NCBI GenBank assembly: GCA_012295275.1
Contig: CM022672.1
Coordinates: forward strand, 28,375,972-28,439,971
DNA: 64,000 nucleotides
Direction: 5' to 3'
Source: Chrysomallon squamiferum
Taxonomy: Eukaryota > Mollusca > Gastropoda > Neomphalida > Peltospiridae
Shown: positions 31,201 through 46,200 of the stretch, one piece after another
Position numbering within the stretch: the first letter of the stretch is position 1
Layout: each line of letters begins with the position of its first letter
Notes under the pieces: model-generated
The model's input: only the letters and a program-made list of their open reading frames with translations
What the model was told of the DNA's origin: nothing
The model's database searches: none
Translations under genes and position numbers: made by a program

Positions 31201-34200
31201 CAAAGCATAAACTGTTAAACAAGAACATCTACAAACTACAGTGAACTAGAAGTGTTTCCAGTTTAAAGGTGACATAATCAGACATAAAGTGAAGTGTACA
31301 TACCCCAACTCTTTCAGTGCTGTGTTCTGTAACCTGTATAAGTAGGTTCTCCAGTAATGGTCTGTGAGTCTGTAACTGTTTATAGATCTTGTCAGCTTTT
31401 TCCAGCATTGAGTTGATAGTGGAAATAGCCTAGAGAATAACAGAAACACTACATAATAGGTCCTGTCTATACGTATGTAAGGTATTATTTACACTCCATA
31501 CTGATACAGCAGCAACTTTAAACAATTAGATAAAAGTATTAGAACATTTTTAATAAATATTTACTGCAAAGGAATCTAGTAAGGAGAATGTGACTGCTAC
31601 TTTTTCAAAGTATAAAACAGTTAAATTTTATTTAAAGTTTAGGCACACCTTTTTGCGATCCTCTTCATTTTCTATTGGATCAACAGCACAGCATGGCTTG
31701 GCAACCAGAGTAAAGTCAAATTTAGCATATTTGCAAAAGCCACAAGCATTACACAGGAATGGATCCTTTTCATCATAATTGATTGCTCTGTATATTTAAG
31801 AACATCTGGTGTTTAAGATAGTGTTAACTAAATCAAAACATAAATATAGGTTTATTTCTCATTAATAAAGTCTGACTGTGTGATGATTCAGAATTAAAAA
31901 AGGCATAAAGAATGTTCCAGAAGATTCAATAAACCCATACCTCTATTTCACAAATTTAATACTTTATAAATGATGAATTACATACTTTAGGATCATAAAA
32001 TAAAGTACTTAGTATTTAAGAATAAAGAATACCTGCTTGATAAATGACTGATGAAATCAATTCAGATTTCATTATGTTAATTAAATGATTACCATTAAAG
32101 TACATTTTGTATCTTCTATCACTGACTTTTCAACTGACCAACATTTTTATTTATTCATACAAATACAGATATATGAATGCACCCACGTACCCATATATAA
32201 GCATGTGCAGATATGCACCCACTCAAACACAAACAAACAAATACACACACATTCACACACACATATTTTACTATAAGCATAAAACTTAAAAAGATCTATA
32301 TTGTGCACTTTCTCAAAAACAGGTTCAACTATCATGACAAATTACCTAATTAGGAAAATAGTACCAATGCTGCATAAAGAATAAACTAGATAAACAATTT
32401 TAATTTCTAAAAACAATAAAATCAGGACACACAACTGAGTCCTGAGAGACATACCTGCATTTGTGACACTGGTAGACATTTTCTCCACAGTTTCCACACA
32501 CTCCAGGGTTTGCTGGTACTGAAGCACTGCAACGTGGACATTGCAATGTCTCTGCTGTGGCTTGCAGGTTGTCATAAAAATCTGTGTATTCTATCATTAA
32601 GTTGCAGGCTACTATTGGAATGGGAAATTCCACCTAAAATAAATTCATTCATTCTGTATTTTTTTTTTTTATTATTATTATTTTTTTTTTTATAAAGATA
32701 TACTGCTAGTAGCATTAACTGATTTGTTTTGTGGTGGGATATTCTTATTTTAGAATGCAAAATTTTCACAGAAACAAGCAACAGACCTTTTCGAACTTCA
32801 ACAAATGGATATTTTTCTTGTGTTATCATTTATTTTTATTAAAGTATATGTTCATGTTTGTTAATTTAATAAATTTTATATATATATATATGCAAGTAAC
32901 TTAATCTATTTTATAGTGCATATTCATCCCTTTGAAAATGGCGTATTTATCTTAATTAATTCATTCATTTTATTTTCATTAGAAATACCTTAACATCAGT
33001 CTGTCCAGCTGTCAGGGTTACTTTCTTTGCTTTGTGCCAGAGGCCTGGCCTAAAACATACACAAATTGAAATAAGTAAAACTATTTTCCAACACCAGTAT
33101 TTTTTTTTCATTTATACATTTTCCAAATTCTATATAGTTTACTTTTTATCATTTTGTATTTTTTTTAAATCTTAAGAAAGATAAATTAAATAAAAGAAAC
33201 AACATAGTGTATTATATTAACATTTTTAATTAACAGTATATGATAAAAGATGAAATATTGTTAAAAATCATTTTTATAACATTTATTTCCCTGAATTTAA
33301 TGTATCTCAATTAAAAAAGCTTTTAGTGATTATTTTAGAATTTTACCTGTTTTTCAGTTCAACTACAGCCTGTACTGAACGGTTGTTGTAGTAGATGTTG
33401 AGAGCTTTAACCTGAAATAATAAATTTAACAATAAAACATTTGTGTTTTAAAAACAATGGAAAAACAATATTTTGTTTTCAAAACACTACTGCCTAGTGC
33501 CACAAAAAAAATGTTCGTGCAGTTACATTGAACTCAGAGGTGTAAACAAAAACAAACAGAGTTATGAATGTTTATAAAATGTAATTTATATTTATAAAAA
33601 AAATAAAAAGGAACAGAATTATTAACAAACATACCATTTTAGTTCTCTTAAGATCACTGATACGAAGTGATATCTTGGAGATGGAATGACTGCCAACCAG
33701 TTTTACAATATGAGTGCTGGTAGTAAACTTGGAATCCACTTTCACTGCAGATAATTTCAAATTCTGAAAACAAAGAGAAAATTAAACAGTTAAATAACAA
33801 AAAGTAGGTAGTGGCAGACATATTAATTTTTTTTTTATTATTTTTTTTTATCTAATTTTCATTTTTGTGTTAGTTAAAGATAATTTCTGAACACAATACA
33901 GTACAAAAAAACTACTCTGATAATTGCTTACATTTGCAAATTGACAGCACTGCAGCAGCACTAGCAAACATGACAGAATACATTTTCTGCCGCTCATAAC
34001 AAGCCTTGTCTGTGGTCATATCTTGTAATCTGTTTTACAACTACCCCAAGAACCACTAAAATTTTCAAGGCTGAGCATAGACTTATTAAATGTCAATTCA
34101 TTTAAACTGAGAAAAATAAATATATACAATGACAAATGTGCAAAAAACTACATTTTTGCCAATGTCATTCCATTTTTGATGAGCAATATTGCCTGGGATT

Positions 34201-37200
34201 AAAAAGTCTGAAAATACTCCACATAGACAGCATTGGAATTTTTTTTTTTCAATCACCATTATATTCTGCTTGATGATATGGTTCTTCAAACCTGATGAAA
34301 AGGCCAAAACTAAAACACTGTGAAATAAGAAATAGAAACCTACCCCTTGAGTTAAAAAATTCCAAATTTAAAAAATTATTTTAAAATATAAAGCATATTT
34401 TTTTATTCCTAAACAAAAAAGACAAGGGTGTTAGACTATGAAAGCTGATAGCATAATTCATTTCAGAAGAAAAGAGCAAAAGAAACTTCCTTATTTTTAA
34501 GTAAATTGGAGTATCCAAAATCAAACAAAACACAAAATTTGAAAGCAAATCTTTACTGTTATTTCCTAATGTCACATGTTGCTAGCAAATCAAGTTAAAA
34601 GAGGTTAAAAACAATAGATTTTGCATATTTTGTATACTGATTGAATAAACAGAAAAAAACAGTAGCTCAACATATTAACTGACTGAACAATATATTAATA
34701 GTATATGAATACATAAACAAAACAATGAACAATTTTTGGACATATTACTAGAAGATCTATCTCTGTTTGCTTTAATGGTAAAATTAAGATGTGAATGTTG
34801 TTCAGCACGCTGGTAAAAATAATCAACTAAGTGAACAGGATAGCTATTATACTTACTGAGTTGGGAACTTCTGGGTTGTTACATACAAGACAAGGGTCAC
34901 TTTCGAGATAGTAGCCATCAAAATCAACCAGTCCTTGCAGCATGCTTTAAGCAAATAATAAAAATACTTTTAGAAATGCTATTATCCAATTTAAAGTCTG
35001 ATCCAGTATTAGGTCTCAATAACAGCTTTTTATTTCTTTGTTTCAGGGCTAAGGAAGTTATGATATATATTTATTTATCATTTTGTCTTTCAATTAATTA
35101 TAAATCAACTTTGACAGAACATAGTTTTTATTAATCAGATAAACTTTAGCCCCAAAATTAATCTGGACTAATTACTTACTTGTAAATAGTAGCATTGGGA
35201 TGGTTTGAAAGAACCTGGTTTTCTTCTCTCAAAATCATTACTGCTTTTTCCAAGTATTCTCGAACCTGAAATGAAAAATAATATTTGTTATGAAAATGAA
35301 AGGATACAGAAACTATAAGGTATAAACATGTTAAATATTTTATGGTATTGCTTCATTTTAGATGATATAATTTAGAACAATTTTTTGTTTTCTTCACCAT
35401 AGTATCTCTTAACTTATGACTACTGATAAATCAATACAGAAACAAAAAAAGTATCTATTTTTTATATTCTGTAAAAACAAGTATTTCTTTGTTATTTCTA
35501 CCAGAACCATTTCACCCCCTTAAAGAAATGATAATTCAGAGCTGGAAATATTTTTAAAAACTGGATATTTCTTTTAAAAAATCACATTTTTCACTGCAGT
35601 TATAGTTTATACCATGCAAGGATTTATAATTAGTAAAAATCAGTCTACAATAAGAATGAACCTTTTTGTCTGGAATTTCTGGTGTCTTCAGAACAAAATA
35701 ACCCAGCAGATCAACAAACTGAGTGGCCTTTCTGCCAAAAACTGGCAACTCAGCCCAGAGTCCCCACATGATATTCAACACAACCTCCTTTTCATCTAGG
35801 CTCGAGTTTCTGAAAATCGATTTCAATTAATAAATAAACATTTTTGTTAAAAACATTTTAATTTAAAATTTTATTTTACTGGCATTTTTTTTATAAGTTG
35901 TTACTTCAATAGGCTGTTTAGTTGCAATAGTCTACAGATAAGATACTATCAATATAATCAACATTTTTAGCTAAAACAAAAGATGGATAATTATTATAAA
36001 ACCTTATTAAAGACAGTTTATAAAACTGTACATCTGCATGTAACTGAAGGATTTTTCAGTAACTCTCTGAACTGACACAGTAAAATGAATGTTCTATACC
36101 TGTATATTTGCAGAACAAGACTGTGAGCAAGCCAGCGATTTCCACTGTTGTTAGACTCTAGTAGAAAAGTTCTGATAAATTTCACAAGCAGTTCTTTGTC
36201 AAGTACTTTGTTTAAAAGTTTCACTAGAGTCACACACAGAGTTTCATCAAACTTCTCAACCTCTTCAGGCTCTGCTGAAGATTTAAAAAGTACTGTCAAA
36301 GTCATAATTTATGTTGCTTTGGAAACCAACAAAAAAAACTAAGAAAAAAATGAATAAATAAAATAATAAAATAAATAAATATGAAATTTAAAAAGAAATA
36401 CATTTCATATTAATATTATCAAAGAGCTGATTTTATTGCAAAGCATACATGGACTTACAGTCTTTCTCCATCACCTTATTTGAAAATTAATTTTTAATGA
36501 TTTCAATTAATAATGAACTAATAGAGAAAATAATCAGAAGTAATCTTACTTTGTTTGACGTGTTTGCCCTCAGTTTTTGCTTTGTTTTTGTCTTTCTTTT
36601 GTTTGACTGGTGAAGCACTAGAACTGCTGGAGGAACTTGCTGCAAGGTTCTGTTGTGCTGATGGTTTCACACCACAGAGAGCTGCTTGCAGCAGCTGCAA
36701 CAATGTGGGTGCCATACCCTCATCCAGTGATATACTAGCCTTCACCAAGAATGGGAGTGTTTCTAAACAGTATTTGATTAACAAAAATCAAAAAATTAAA
36801 GTCCCAGTAATATGAAGTTAATGATTATTTAAAATTTAATCTGTATAAATCATAGATAATTCTAAATACACATTTTGGGATATAATACTCTGAAAAAAAT
36901 GAATAACTAGTAATGGTTGTTGGCATTTAGAAACTGCATTATGATAAGACAGCTGAACATTTTAAAAAGCTGACTCTACAGTTACACCGAACACCAATTT
37001 AAAATACCATTCAATGAAGTTTCTTCCACATATTTTTTCACCTCTTTTTGATATATGAAAGACCTATCTATCTATTAATCTTTTTTATAAAATTATTATT
37101 ATTTTCAGTTCACCTTGGGCCTGTTCACAGTATGTTTGCCAGTTGTGAGGCCTGGAGGCAGCAATTTCTGAGCAAACCTTTAAATGTTCAATCTACAACA

Positions 37201-40200
37201 AAAAACAAGTAAGTAAATAACAAAGTTATAACAATATTCTGAACAAATTAAAAATAATAATAATACCTTTTTAAAAAGGATCAGTAATTCCCCATGTATT
37301 TTTCACATCCAATGTAACATTCAAAATACAAAAATATTTTTAAAAATTTAATTATTTCTAAACAATAAATTTCAAACTTTTGTTTCACAAAGTTTTAAAT
37401 ATTACAAACCATGGTTAGAAGTGTATCATAAGGCAGTACAATGCCATGTGGGACTATTTCTGCAGTCAGATCAAGGCCTCCCTTTATACAGATGTCTACA
37501 ACAGACTTGAGGTGGGATTCAATGGTATGCATGTCTCTCAGTTGCCTATATTTATCCTTTGAGCCACAGATGAAGAGCAGGAGCTGAAATAATTGTTTTC
37601 AATCTATGACCCCAACTTATTTTGAAACATTAATTTAATATCCCACACATTAACTATAATCATGTGGACTAAATCAACATTGTTCTCTAAATCAGTGATC
37701 TTTAAAACTCTGCTCTTTTATACTTTGTTATTATATGTATACATGTATATACAGATACAATACTTTTAGATACAGAATATATTTTCGTAATTTCAAAATT
37801 TTATTACCAGAGAAAATAAACTTGTTTTAAAATTCATTTATTCCGTAAATTAGCATTATCATCATCACAAACTGATAAGTATAATGATGAAAGAATTGTC
37901 CTAATGAACTGATTCTGTTACAGCATGATACCTTTCTCACTTGTCTCTTCACAAATGGAGTCTGCTGTGTCATCATATACTGAAAAAAAAAAAGAAAAAA
38001 AAAAAACCTCAATAAGCAGCCTGATGAATTAAACTATCATCTTTATCAATTAAAATGATTAATTTTAGAATTAAAAGCAATAATAAGATGGAGAAAATTT
38101 TAAGCTAGTTTATACCTTTCAGGATAATCAGCTCTTGGATGATTTTTCACTTTTGTAAATAAAGACTTGCATATTAAATGAATTTTTAAAATAAAAGTAA
38201 ATTAATATGCTTGCACTATTTTCATATGTAAGAAGAAGAGGTTTTTTCTTTTTTAAAAACTTCTTTTGGATCATTATTTGGATTACCAACATTTCACTGT
38301 TATTGACATTTGTATACATTATAAAGAATAATAATAAAAGAAAAACAAGTAAAAACCAAACCACAAACCTCAGAGAGTATAGAATGCCACATCTGTTCAA
38401 ACACAGCATTTGGAACACACTGCATAGAATCAGCTATCTTCTTCAGCTAAAATCAATGTAAAATACTTCTAGTGTTATGCTATTTCACAATCCTTTTTCT
38501 TTGTACTATGTATTTCATCAATTTAAGCGTTTCCTACATTAATTTATAATTATAATTTATTTGTTGTTATTGTTTTCAGTTACAGAAAACTGTAAATGTA
38601 AATTTATTTTCCTGTCAAATTACTTAACAAATGAGTATATATTTTGTTTCAAATTTATATTTCATTACCATTAGTGAATAAATTTTAGTTTGTTTGAATG
38701 AATAAAATATATGTACATTTTAAATTTTTACCTGATATGGTAATCTGAGAACCATTTCTGTCAGTAACTGAGGGTAATCTTCAAAGACATCACTGGCATG
38801 GCTTTTAACATACTGTCTCAGAAAAAAGGGTGACATATCAGGTGGTGGGCATATCGGGTGTGGTGTCAGTAGTTGTCCTGGGGTTAAGCTTTTGTCCTGC
38901 TGAAATTAATGGATTACAGCATTCAGTTAAGAAGAAAGTTGATCAGTATTTAGCAGTAAATGACCTAGCTAAAGATGAATAACTGAAGTAGCTACAAAAG
39001 AAAATGATAGTCAGTGCAGATACTTTGATATAAGTCGTTTCCCCTTAGCTGTTAAGCTATCAAAATTAGACAAACTTACTTCATCAGATGAGTAGGTTTT
39101 CCAATAAGGGAGAAGACTGCGAAGAACCTGCAGACAGTAATGAATGGCGTCCCTGGTAAGAAGTGCAATGGCTGTACTGCTGCTCACAAATGAAGATGGC
39201 TGTAACAATTCAGAATAATAATAAAAAAAATCATTAAAATAATATTACTTAATAACACAAACAGAACTATTGCTAAATGCAATGCAAACATTAATAATAT
39301 ATAATCAAATGTTTGCTTTTAATTCTGATTATTTCTGAAATCCAACTGAATTTTTCAAAACAAAAAAAATACAAAAACAAATGAAATCAACCTAAAGAAT
39401 ATTTATTTTTAGTGTTTTGTTTCTCATGTCAAGTATACCTCAGAAGTTGATTTTGTTCCTGCTCTTGTTCTTGACAACAAAACACTCAAAAATCTCAGTA
39501 AAATCAGCTTCACTTCAAAATGTTTGGTACGAACTTCAACATTCTCAAGATCCTGAATTTAAAAAAAGAAAAAGAAAGATATAAGAATCTGAATTAGACC
39601 AACTAAAACACAATGATCAACTGAAGTATTTAAAATATAAAACACAACGATACCAAATATCAGTAAAATACCCAACAGTCTACATCTGCTTACAAAAATC
39701 AAAGTGATAATAATCAGTAACAGAGCATTACTTTTATATTACAGGGTCAAGCCTGAGACAAACAATAATGTTCCAATATTTTAGTAATGACTGAGAGGTT
39801 AATACTTTGCAGTGTAGGCTTACACTTTTGCATAATAATTATATTCACTGTATCTGTTAAAATATACTCCTGATCTGGATCACAATGTCTCAGCACTATA
39901 TATTTGCATAGACAATTATAATTCATTGATTTTAAAATAAGGAATTAAATTCAATTTATAAAAATATAGCACTTCATTCAATGAGTCTAAAATACAGCAT
40001 TACATTCAATGAGATTAAAATACAGAATTACATTAACGTATTTTAAAATACAGAATTATATTTTCTGATTTTAAAATAAAGAATTACATTCATTTTTTCT
40101 AAAATACAGAATTACATTCACTGGTTTTAAAATACAGAATTATATTCTCACCTTTCCAGACAGATCCAGTTCTTTCAGCAAAAGAGTCAACAAGCTGTCA

Positions 40201-43200
40201 AGAGCTGCTCGGTCCTTGTCTTCCTCTGAATCCAGGTCAGATGTCAACATCAGCAACACCTGTATAAAAAAATTGCAATATTAATCAAAGAAGACATCAG
40301 TTAGAATAAATTGTTAATATTAACACATTAAAATAATCTAACATCATGACACATTAAGATATAACTTCAAATTCTTTAAAATGTTATATTATTACAATGA
40401 TGTTTAGCATTTAAAATATTTTGTTATTTATGTCAGCTAGTGGTATGAATGAATGAATGCTTATTAACAATCCAGCATGAAAAACATATTGGCTACTAGG
40501 TGACAAACCAAAGACAGATTTAAAAAAAAAAGAGGTCATTTCTTTATATATAAAAATTCTAAAATTAATTAAAACAGTGCAAAAATGAAAGTATCACAGA
40601 TTAACTGAATTAAAATTTATATAAATTCTGTCAGTTGAAAATTTCAGAATGGAATCAAAATGATTTCATGACACTTATTTTTTTCTAATCTGCTTAAATG
40701 TAGCAGTATTATCACTGAGGTGGAAAAGCTTCTTCAGGATAAATGAATGGGGTCAAATAAGTATGACTGGTAAAATTAATAAATTTATAAACTCCTTTAT
40801 TTCCTCCAATGATTACTCAAACATCAGCATTAAAGATTGATGCTGAGTCAAGCAATCTTTGGGAAAATAATGTGCCTGATGGAAAACCAGTTACAGAATT
40901 TCCATCCTGGAACTTGTCTTGAATTTACATGAAATTTTTTTATATACACAACAGCATCTCAATAATCACTCTTCAGATGTGCAAGAATAAATGCAACCTG
41001 AGGTGGTAAAACAAAACATGACAGAGTTTCCCAAGTGTCAGTTTAATCAATGCTGGAAAGCAAAAAAGCCACTTAATGCAAAGACCAAATGTACAAATAA
41101 CAACTGGATTGCATCAAACAATTTCATATACTTATTGTCAAACACTTTATTATGTACAGCATGTGTTGGTAAAGATTTAAGCTTTGTAGCATATTGCAGA
41201 AAAAGCTTGGCCTGTATAGCACCCAAACAAGGTTTGTGCATGAACGTACAAGCTCTGCAGATGTTCTAAATGCACCAAGACAATGCCGAAGTCCCAAGTT
41301 GTGTTAAGGATTTATTATCTACTAGTAGAATTTGATTGCTGACCCATACACAATGCATCTATAATGAAGTTTGGACTTCTACATATCTATACAGACAGAA
41401 CGTAAGCTTTTGGCCTGCTCCCCATTCCATATTAACAATAACTTTTAATATACTGAGAGCTTTCAACCCTTCTTTTTAACATATTTAAGATGGTGCACAA
41501 AAGATAGCTTTCTTTCCTATATAATCCAGAATAATAATATAGTCTCATCCAGAACTGGAACTGAACTTTTGTTCAAAAATAACTGTGGATCTAAGTGGCA
41601 AATATATATACAAATTGTTTTTGCCTTTGAGAATTGAAAGCCTTTGTCAGTTGAAGTTTATTCAAACAAAGCTGCAACTTATATTTAATGATCCTCACCT
41701 TGGAAGATCAACAGCAGTTCTGAAAATCATCAACATATAACAAGCAATCCACACCAGGTGAAGCTGTTAATTCTCACAGAAAATAAAATTACAGACAGGA
41801 TACACAACCTTGAGGCACACCCATCTTCTGTGGGTGGATGTAAAACAAGAGCTAACTTTTAAAAACAGAAAAATAAATACAGGGAGTCAACATCTTAGAA
41901 GGTGGTTTAAAATCCCATATTTCCACCTGGTATCATAAGCTTTCTCCAAATAAAAAGTCACTGAAACCAAGTGATGATTATGGATGATAGCTTCCCTACA
42001 AAACAGAACTCCAGATGTTATTAAAAATATTCAAAAGAATTATGTTTTCCAGTTGTTTTCCTCTAATATTTACATGACAATTAAATCTCACATAGGGAGA
42101 TCCCCTGGATTAAAATTAAAATGATTATGAGGTGCAAGTAAACTGAGCACAGCGTAACAGTTTTATGAGCTATGACCTTTTTCAGCTCTGAGGAATGGTT
42201 TCAGTAACAAGAATGGTAACATCTCCAGATGTTCTTTTTTCAGTTTCGTAAAATTTATTATAGGATAAATGCTCTTGAAGAAAAGTTGTAGGAGATTACG
42301 TTTTTGAATTAAAATAATTAATTTTCAAAATTGGTGCCGATCAAGAACTATATTGAGATGAAACATCCATCTCATCAGTCATATCAACAAGCAAGGCATC
42401 AATCATTTTCAACTGCCCCAAAAAGCAATCTTTTCAAGATGAAACTTTGCCTTTTCCTGGCAAACTGTGAGAACCTGGCAACCAAGGCAGTCAATCTGCC
42501 TGAAGGATTCTGCAAATCCAAAGACAAGTCAGTCATTATGGAAGATGTTTATTATTTTGTAACAGCTTCTTGTTGTCTTTTTTAACTGCTTGATCAGCTT
42601 GTTATGTAGTTTTTTTCTACATCTGAAATTTTTGTTTTATTTCATCATATTGCTACGGTTAGTTAGTATTAACAGCAACACTTGGGGAGCAGACCTTACA
42701 ATTTACACATATAAAGTTATTATGTCTTACTGTCATAATCTAATTTAACACAACGAGCAAATGTCAATTTGTCTTGATATGAAGTTTGGCCATGACCAAA
42801 TTTTTGACATTTGTTAACATCATACAAAAGGAACAACTGGTATAGAGAGATCTCTAGCCTTTACAGATTCTCGAAGGCTAGGTTTGTCAAATGTTAAGAT
42901 CCAGGCCAAAGTTAGTGTGTACATACCCACAGATATGCCCCAACTCAACCACCAAGATACCATCATCCTGCATTATGGGATGCACCTCACAGCCAACAAG
43001 TTGTCCCAGAACAGGAGTTGTGCTCTACTGGCCATTCTCAAAGAGAATGTTTCGTCCCTGCACTATACTGAGATTACAACTTATGCAGGAGTGTCAACTA
43101 ATCATAGTTACCTGCATGAATGGTATGGCCCTCACTCCACCAATGTTTCTGATTTCAGGTAAGAATTGTAATAGTCTCTCCAGAAGCTGTAAACGAAGGT

Positions 43201-46200
43201 GATGCAGTCTACATATAGCTTCATAGTCAGCATCTGATTCCATGACTTCATGATCCACCTCATGATGCATGGACCCACTTGGCCCACCAACACTGCTGGT
43301 TTCACTCCGAGCTCCAGCTGTTCCGCCTTCTTGTACAGAATAGCCATAGGCACTGCTACGGCCACTCACTGAAAACAACACAAAAATTATTGGTAACAAC
43401 TAAAGTCTTAATCATCTTTTAACAGGTGATTCTAACAATAAAACTAAAAGTGAATGATTTACATTTTAGAAAGGCATTTTAGAAACAGCAACTGAAATAT
43501 CATTTAAGATTACACTAATTGATATAGGAGGGAATATGCCATAAATTCAGTTTTTAATTTACACCAGCGTGATGTAAAAATTAACATCTTTCAATAGTGA
43601 CACAAAACAATATATTAAACAATAAAATGTAACTCTACCTGAAATAGAATCTACAGCACTTCCTCCACTCTCTGAACCTCTCTCACTACCACCTTGTTCT
43701 GCAGGAGAGGTACGTAGGGTGGATCCTTCAGTTGCAGCATTACTCCCAACTTCATCATCACTGCCTGGTGCTGAGGCTGTTGTATCTGACAGAGGACCTT
43801 CTTCAATTGAAGATGTGCTCTGTAATAAATATATCATATTCAAATTTCTTTCAACAAATTCAGTGACGTCTAAGAAAGATAAATTCCCAATATCATAACT
43901 GAACAAAAAATATATAAAAATAAGAATGAAAGCCAACAGCAGCACACATAAATTTCAGACTTGCATTTGTAATGTTTTTAATAAGAATGACTATTTTTAA
44001 TTCAGAAGAATCAAAATTCTGAAAAAAGTATTTAAAGTTTTTTGAGGGTTTTGAGGATTTGTAGGTGCTTACCTGTCCTTGTCTTGCCAGACCAAGACTC
44101 TGAAGATTTAAACTTCCGCTAGTTCCAGACTGAAATACATAAAATATAATGAATTAACACAGATAACTAATGTTTATACAACCATGTAGGTACCGGCAGC
44201 CTAGCCAATATAATTGGTCGAAGTTAAGATTTTGTCCATTTTCCTCCACTCCCAAATCCCTTCTATAAATCCTACCATAAAAAACAAATACATGTAACTA
44301 AAATGTTCTCTTTTAAATGGTGTTGTTGTTCTTGTTGTATGTTAAATCAGTTCTTTGTACAAGAGTGTTAAACGCGGTGGGGGGTAAACGCACTTTGGCG
44401 CCCGTGGTCAGCAATTAATAGCATGGAGTATAAAGTCCTAAAATAGGGTCACTCTACAAACGCCTGGCTTGTTTTCGCCAAAATGGCTTCAATGTTATTT
44501 TTAGCACAGCTAGCAGAGTCAAAGTTCAATCTTTCTAACAGAGTGCATGTCATCGCTGGCAATGGCTTATATCAAAAGTTGTGTCCAAAAATGTACTTTT
44601 TACAGAACGAATTCGCCGTAGATCTTATGTACAGCTAGAAAGGTCTGGTGCTGTTTAAAATGATTATATTTATATGTTGTTTATATTTTTAATAACTTGT
44701 TGGCTGTTTGTTTTTCTTCAATGTTCCTACTTTTAGCGTATACATTATAGCACGTGTGTAGCGAAAACCTGTTCTGAAATAAATAAACTTAACATTGTTT
44801 TGCTGATTACTATCTTCAGTTTAAAACCGTCGATTATTTTGCTTTCAAAATTCTTGCAATAACGTCGAATTAAGAATTGTAAACATAACAAACTATACAA
44901 CATAATAGATCAATGTTTTCAGAGGTATTGATGGTCTGCTGAACAAAAATCTAATCACTTTTTTTAAAATGTAAAATCATAAATTGATCAGTTTTAAAAC
45001 ATTATTTTTGCTTGTTGATAAGCTCTATCAGAGAAAATGTCAACAATTGTCAGATGATAGATAACTTTTGTTTGCTGTCAAATCACTGCAAGTACAAAGC
45101 TAAGAAAATTCTTTTATGCTTGCTTCAAATGACAGACTTATAACACTCTAGTCTCGTGATTACATACATTTTATTGTCCCTGATTAATACCTGCAACACC
45201 TTTCTGGAGTTGACTGCAAGGATTAGCTGAGTTTATGTATTGCAAAGGATTATGGTTAAACATCAAATGCTTGTAGACCTTTTAAGTAACATTTTATATA
45301 TATATATATATATATATACAGTATCTTAACTTATTACTACCAATTATTTAACAGAGTGAAAATTGAAGCTGCTTATGTAAATAAAGTTGTGCTGTTCTGT
45401 ATAAATTGAAAAGGTAAATTTTTTTATGGGCTTGGCAGAATTTTAATTTTTTTTTTATTACAATTGTTAAATTCAAGTATGTCATTTGAAAGATCTTGAT
45501 AAATTGTTTGCAACACAGGTTGAATTTGTCAAATAGGACAAAAACTGATTCCACAGTGTCTATTTGAACTTTTAGTCATTCTGCCATGTGTCATTTTGAA
45601 GATTTTGGCATGTTTAGCATGTTATTGTGAACACACATACAAACATACAGGTCTGAATTTTTTTTTAGCTTATTTAGCAAGTTGGTCCCATCACTCTTTT
45701 GTGTCAATTACTTTTAAAACTACAGTCGGCCAAAGTAGCCCTTTCTGCTAATTAGCCAAAACAGGGCTAAAAAACAACCAAATACCTGTTGTACCGATTT
45801 GCATATATCTTTTTAACCGCTGGAGACAGAGTCATAATTTTTTGTGTGTTTTCATTCTTTTTGCTACTGCTTTCATTTTTGCATATTATGTGAAATTAAA
45901 GTCAGAAAAAATTTGCCTGCCGGTACCTAAACCATGATTAGATTAAAATTAGATTATCTAACACGTAGAAAAAGTACTGTTATCATTGCAACATGTTAAG
46001 TGAATTTCTCTGATATTAAATTATTTAAAAACTTATAATTTATACCTACGGTAATTATCAAGATTACATTGCTTTTCTTTCATTTAAATTCTCCTTCCTA
46101 GAAATTATTGCTACATTTCTGTTCAGTGTCATTAAAGGAAAATATTTAAACACCTGATCTTGTAAACTCAGTGCAATGGCCAGTTCAACCATTGTTTCAT

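Noticed and set aside
34098-34575. Minus-strand frames in the 1.09-kb UBR4 intron
   Set aside because: Neighbouring exons join in frame without them; no conserved motif or good splice borders.
39915-40151. Regular repeats considered as a CRISPR-like array
   Set aside because: Units are contiguous tandem copies without unique spacers, in an animal intron: a minisatellite.
42884-43202. Plus-strand frames of 92 and 103 codons
   Set aside because: They overlap the real UBR4 exon 43112-43368 antisense and repeat-derived intron, with no recognised domain.
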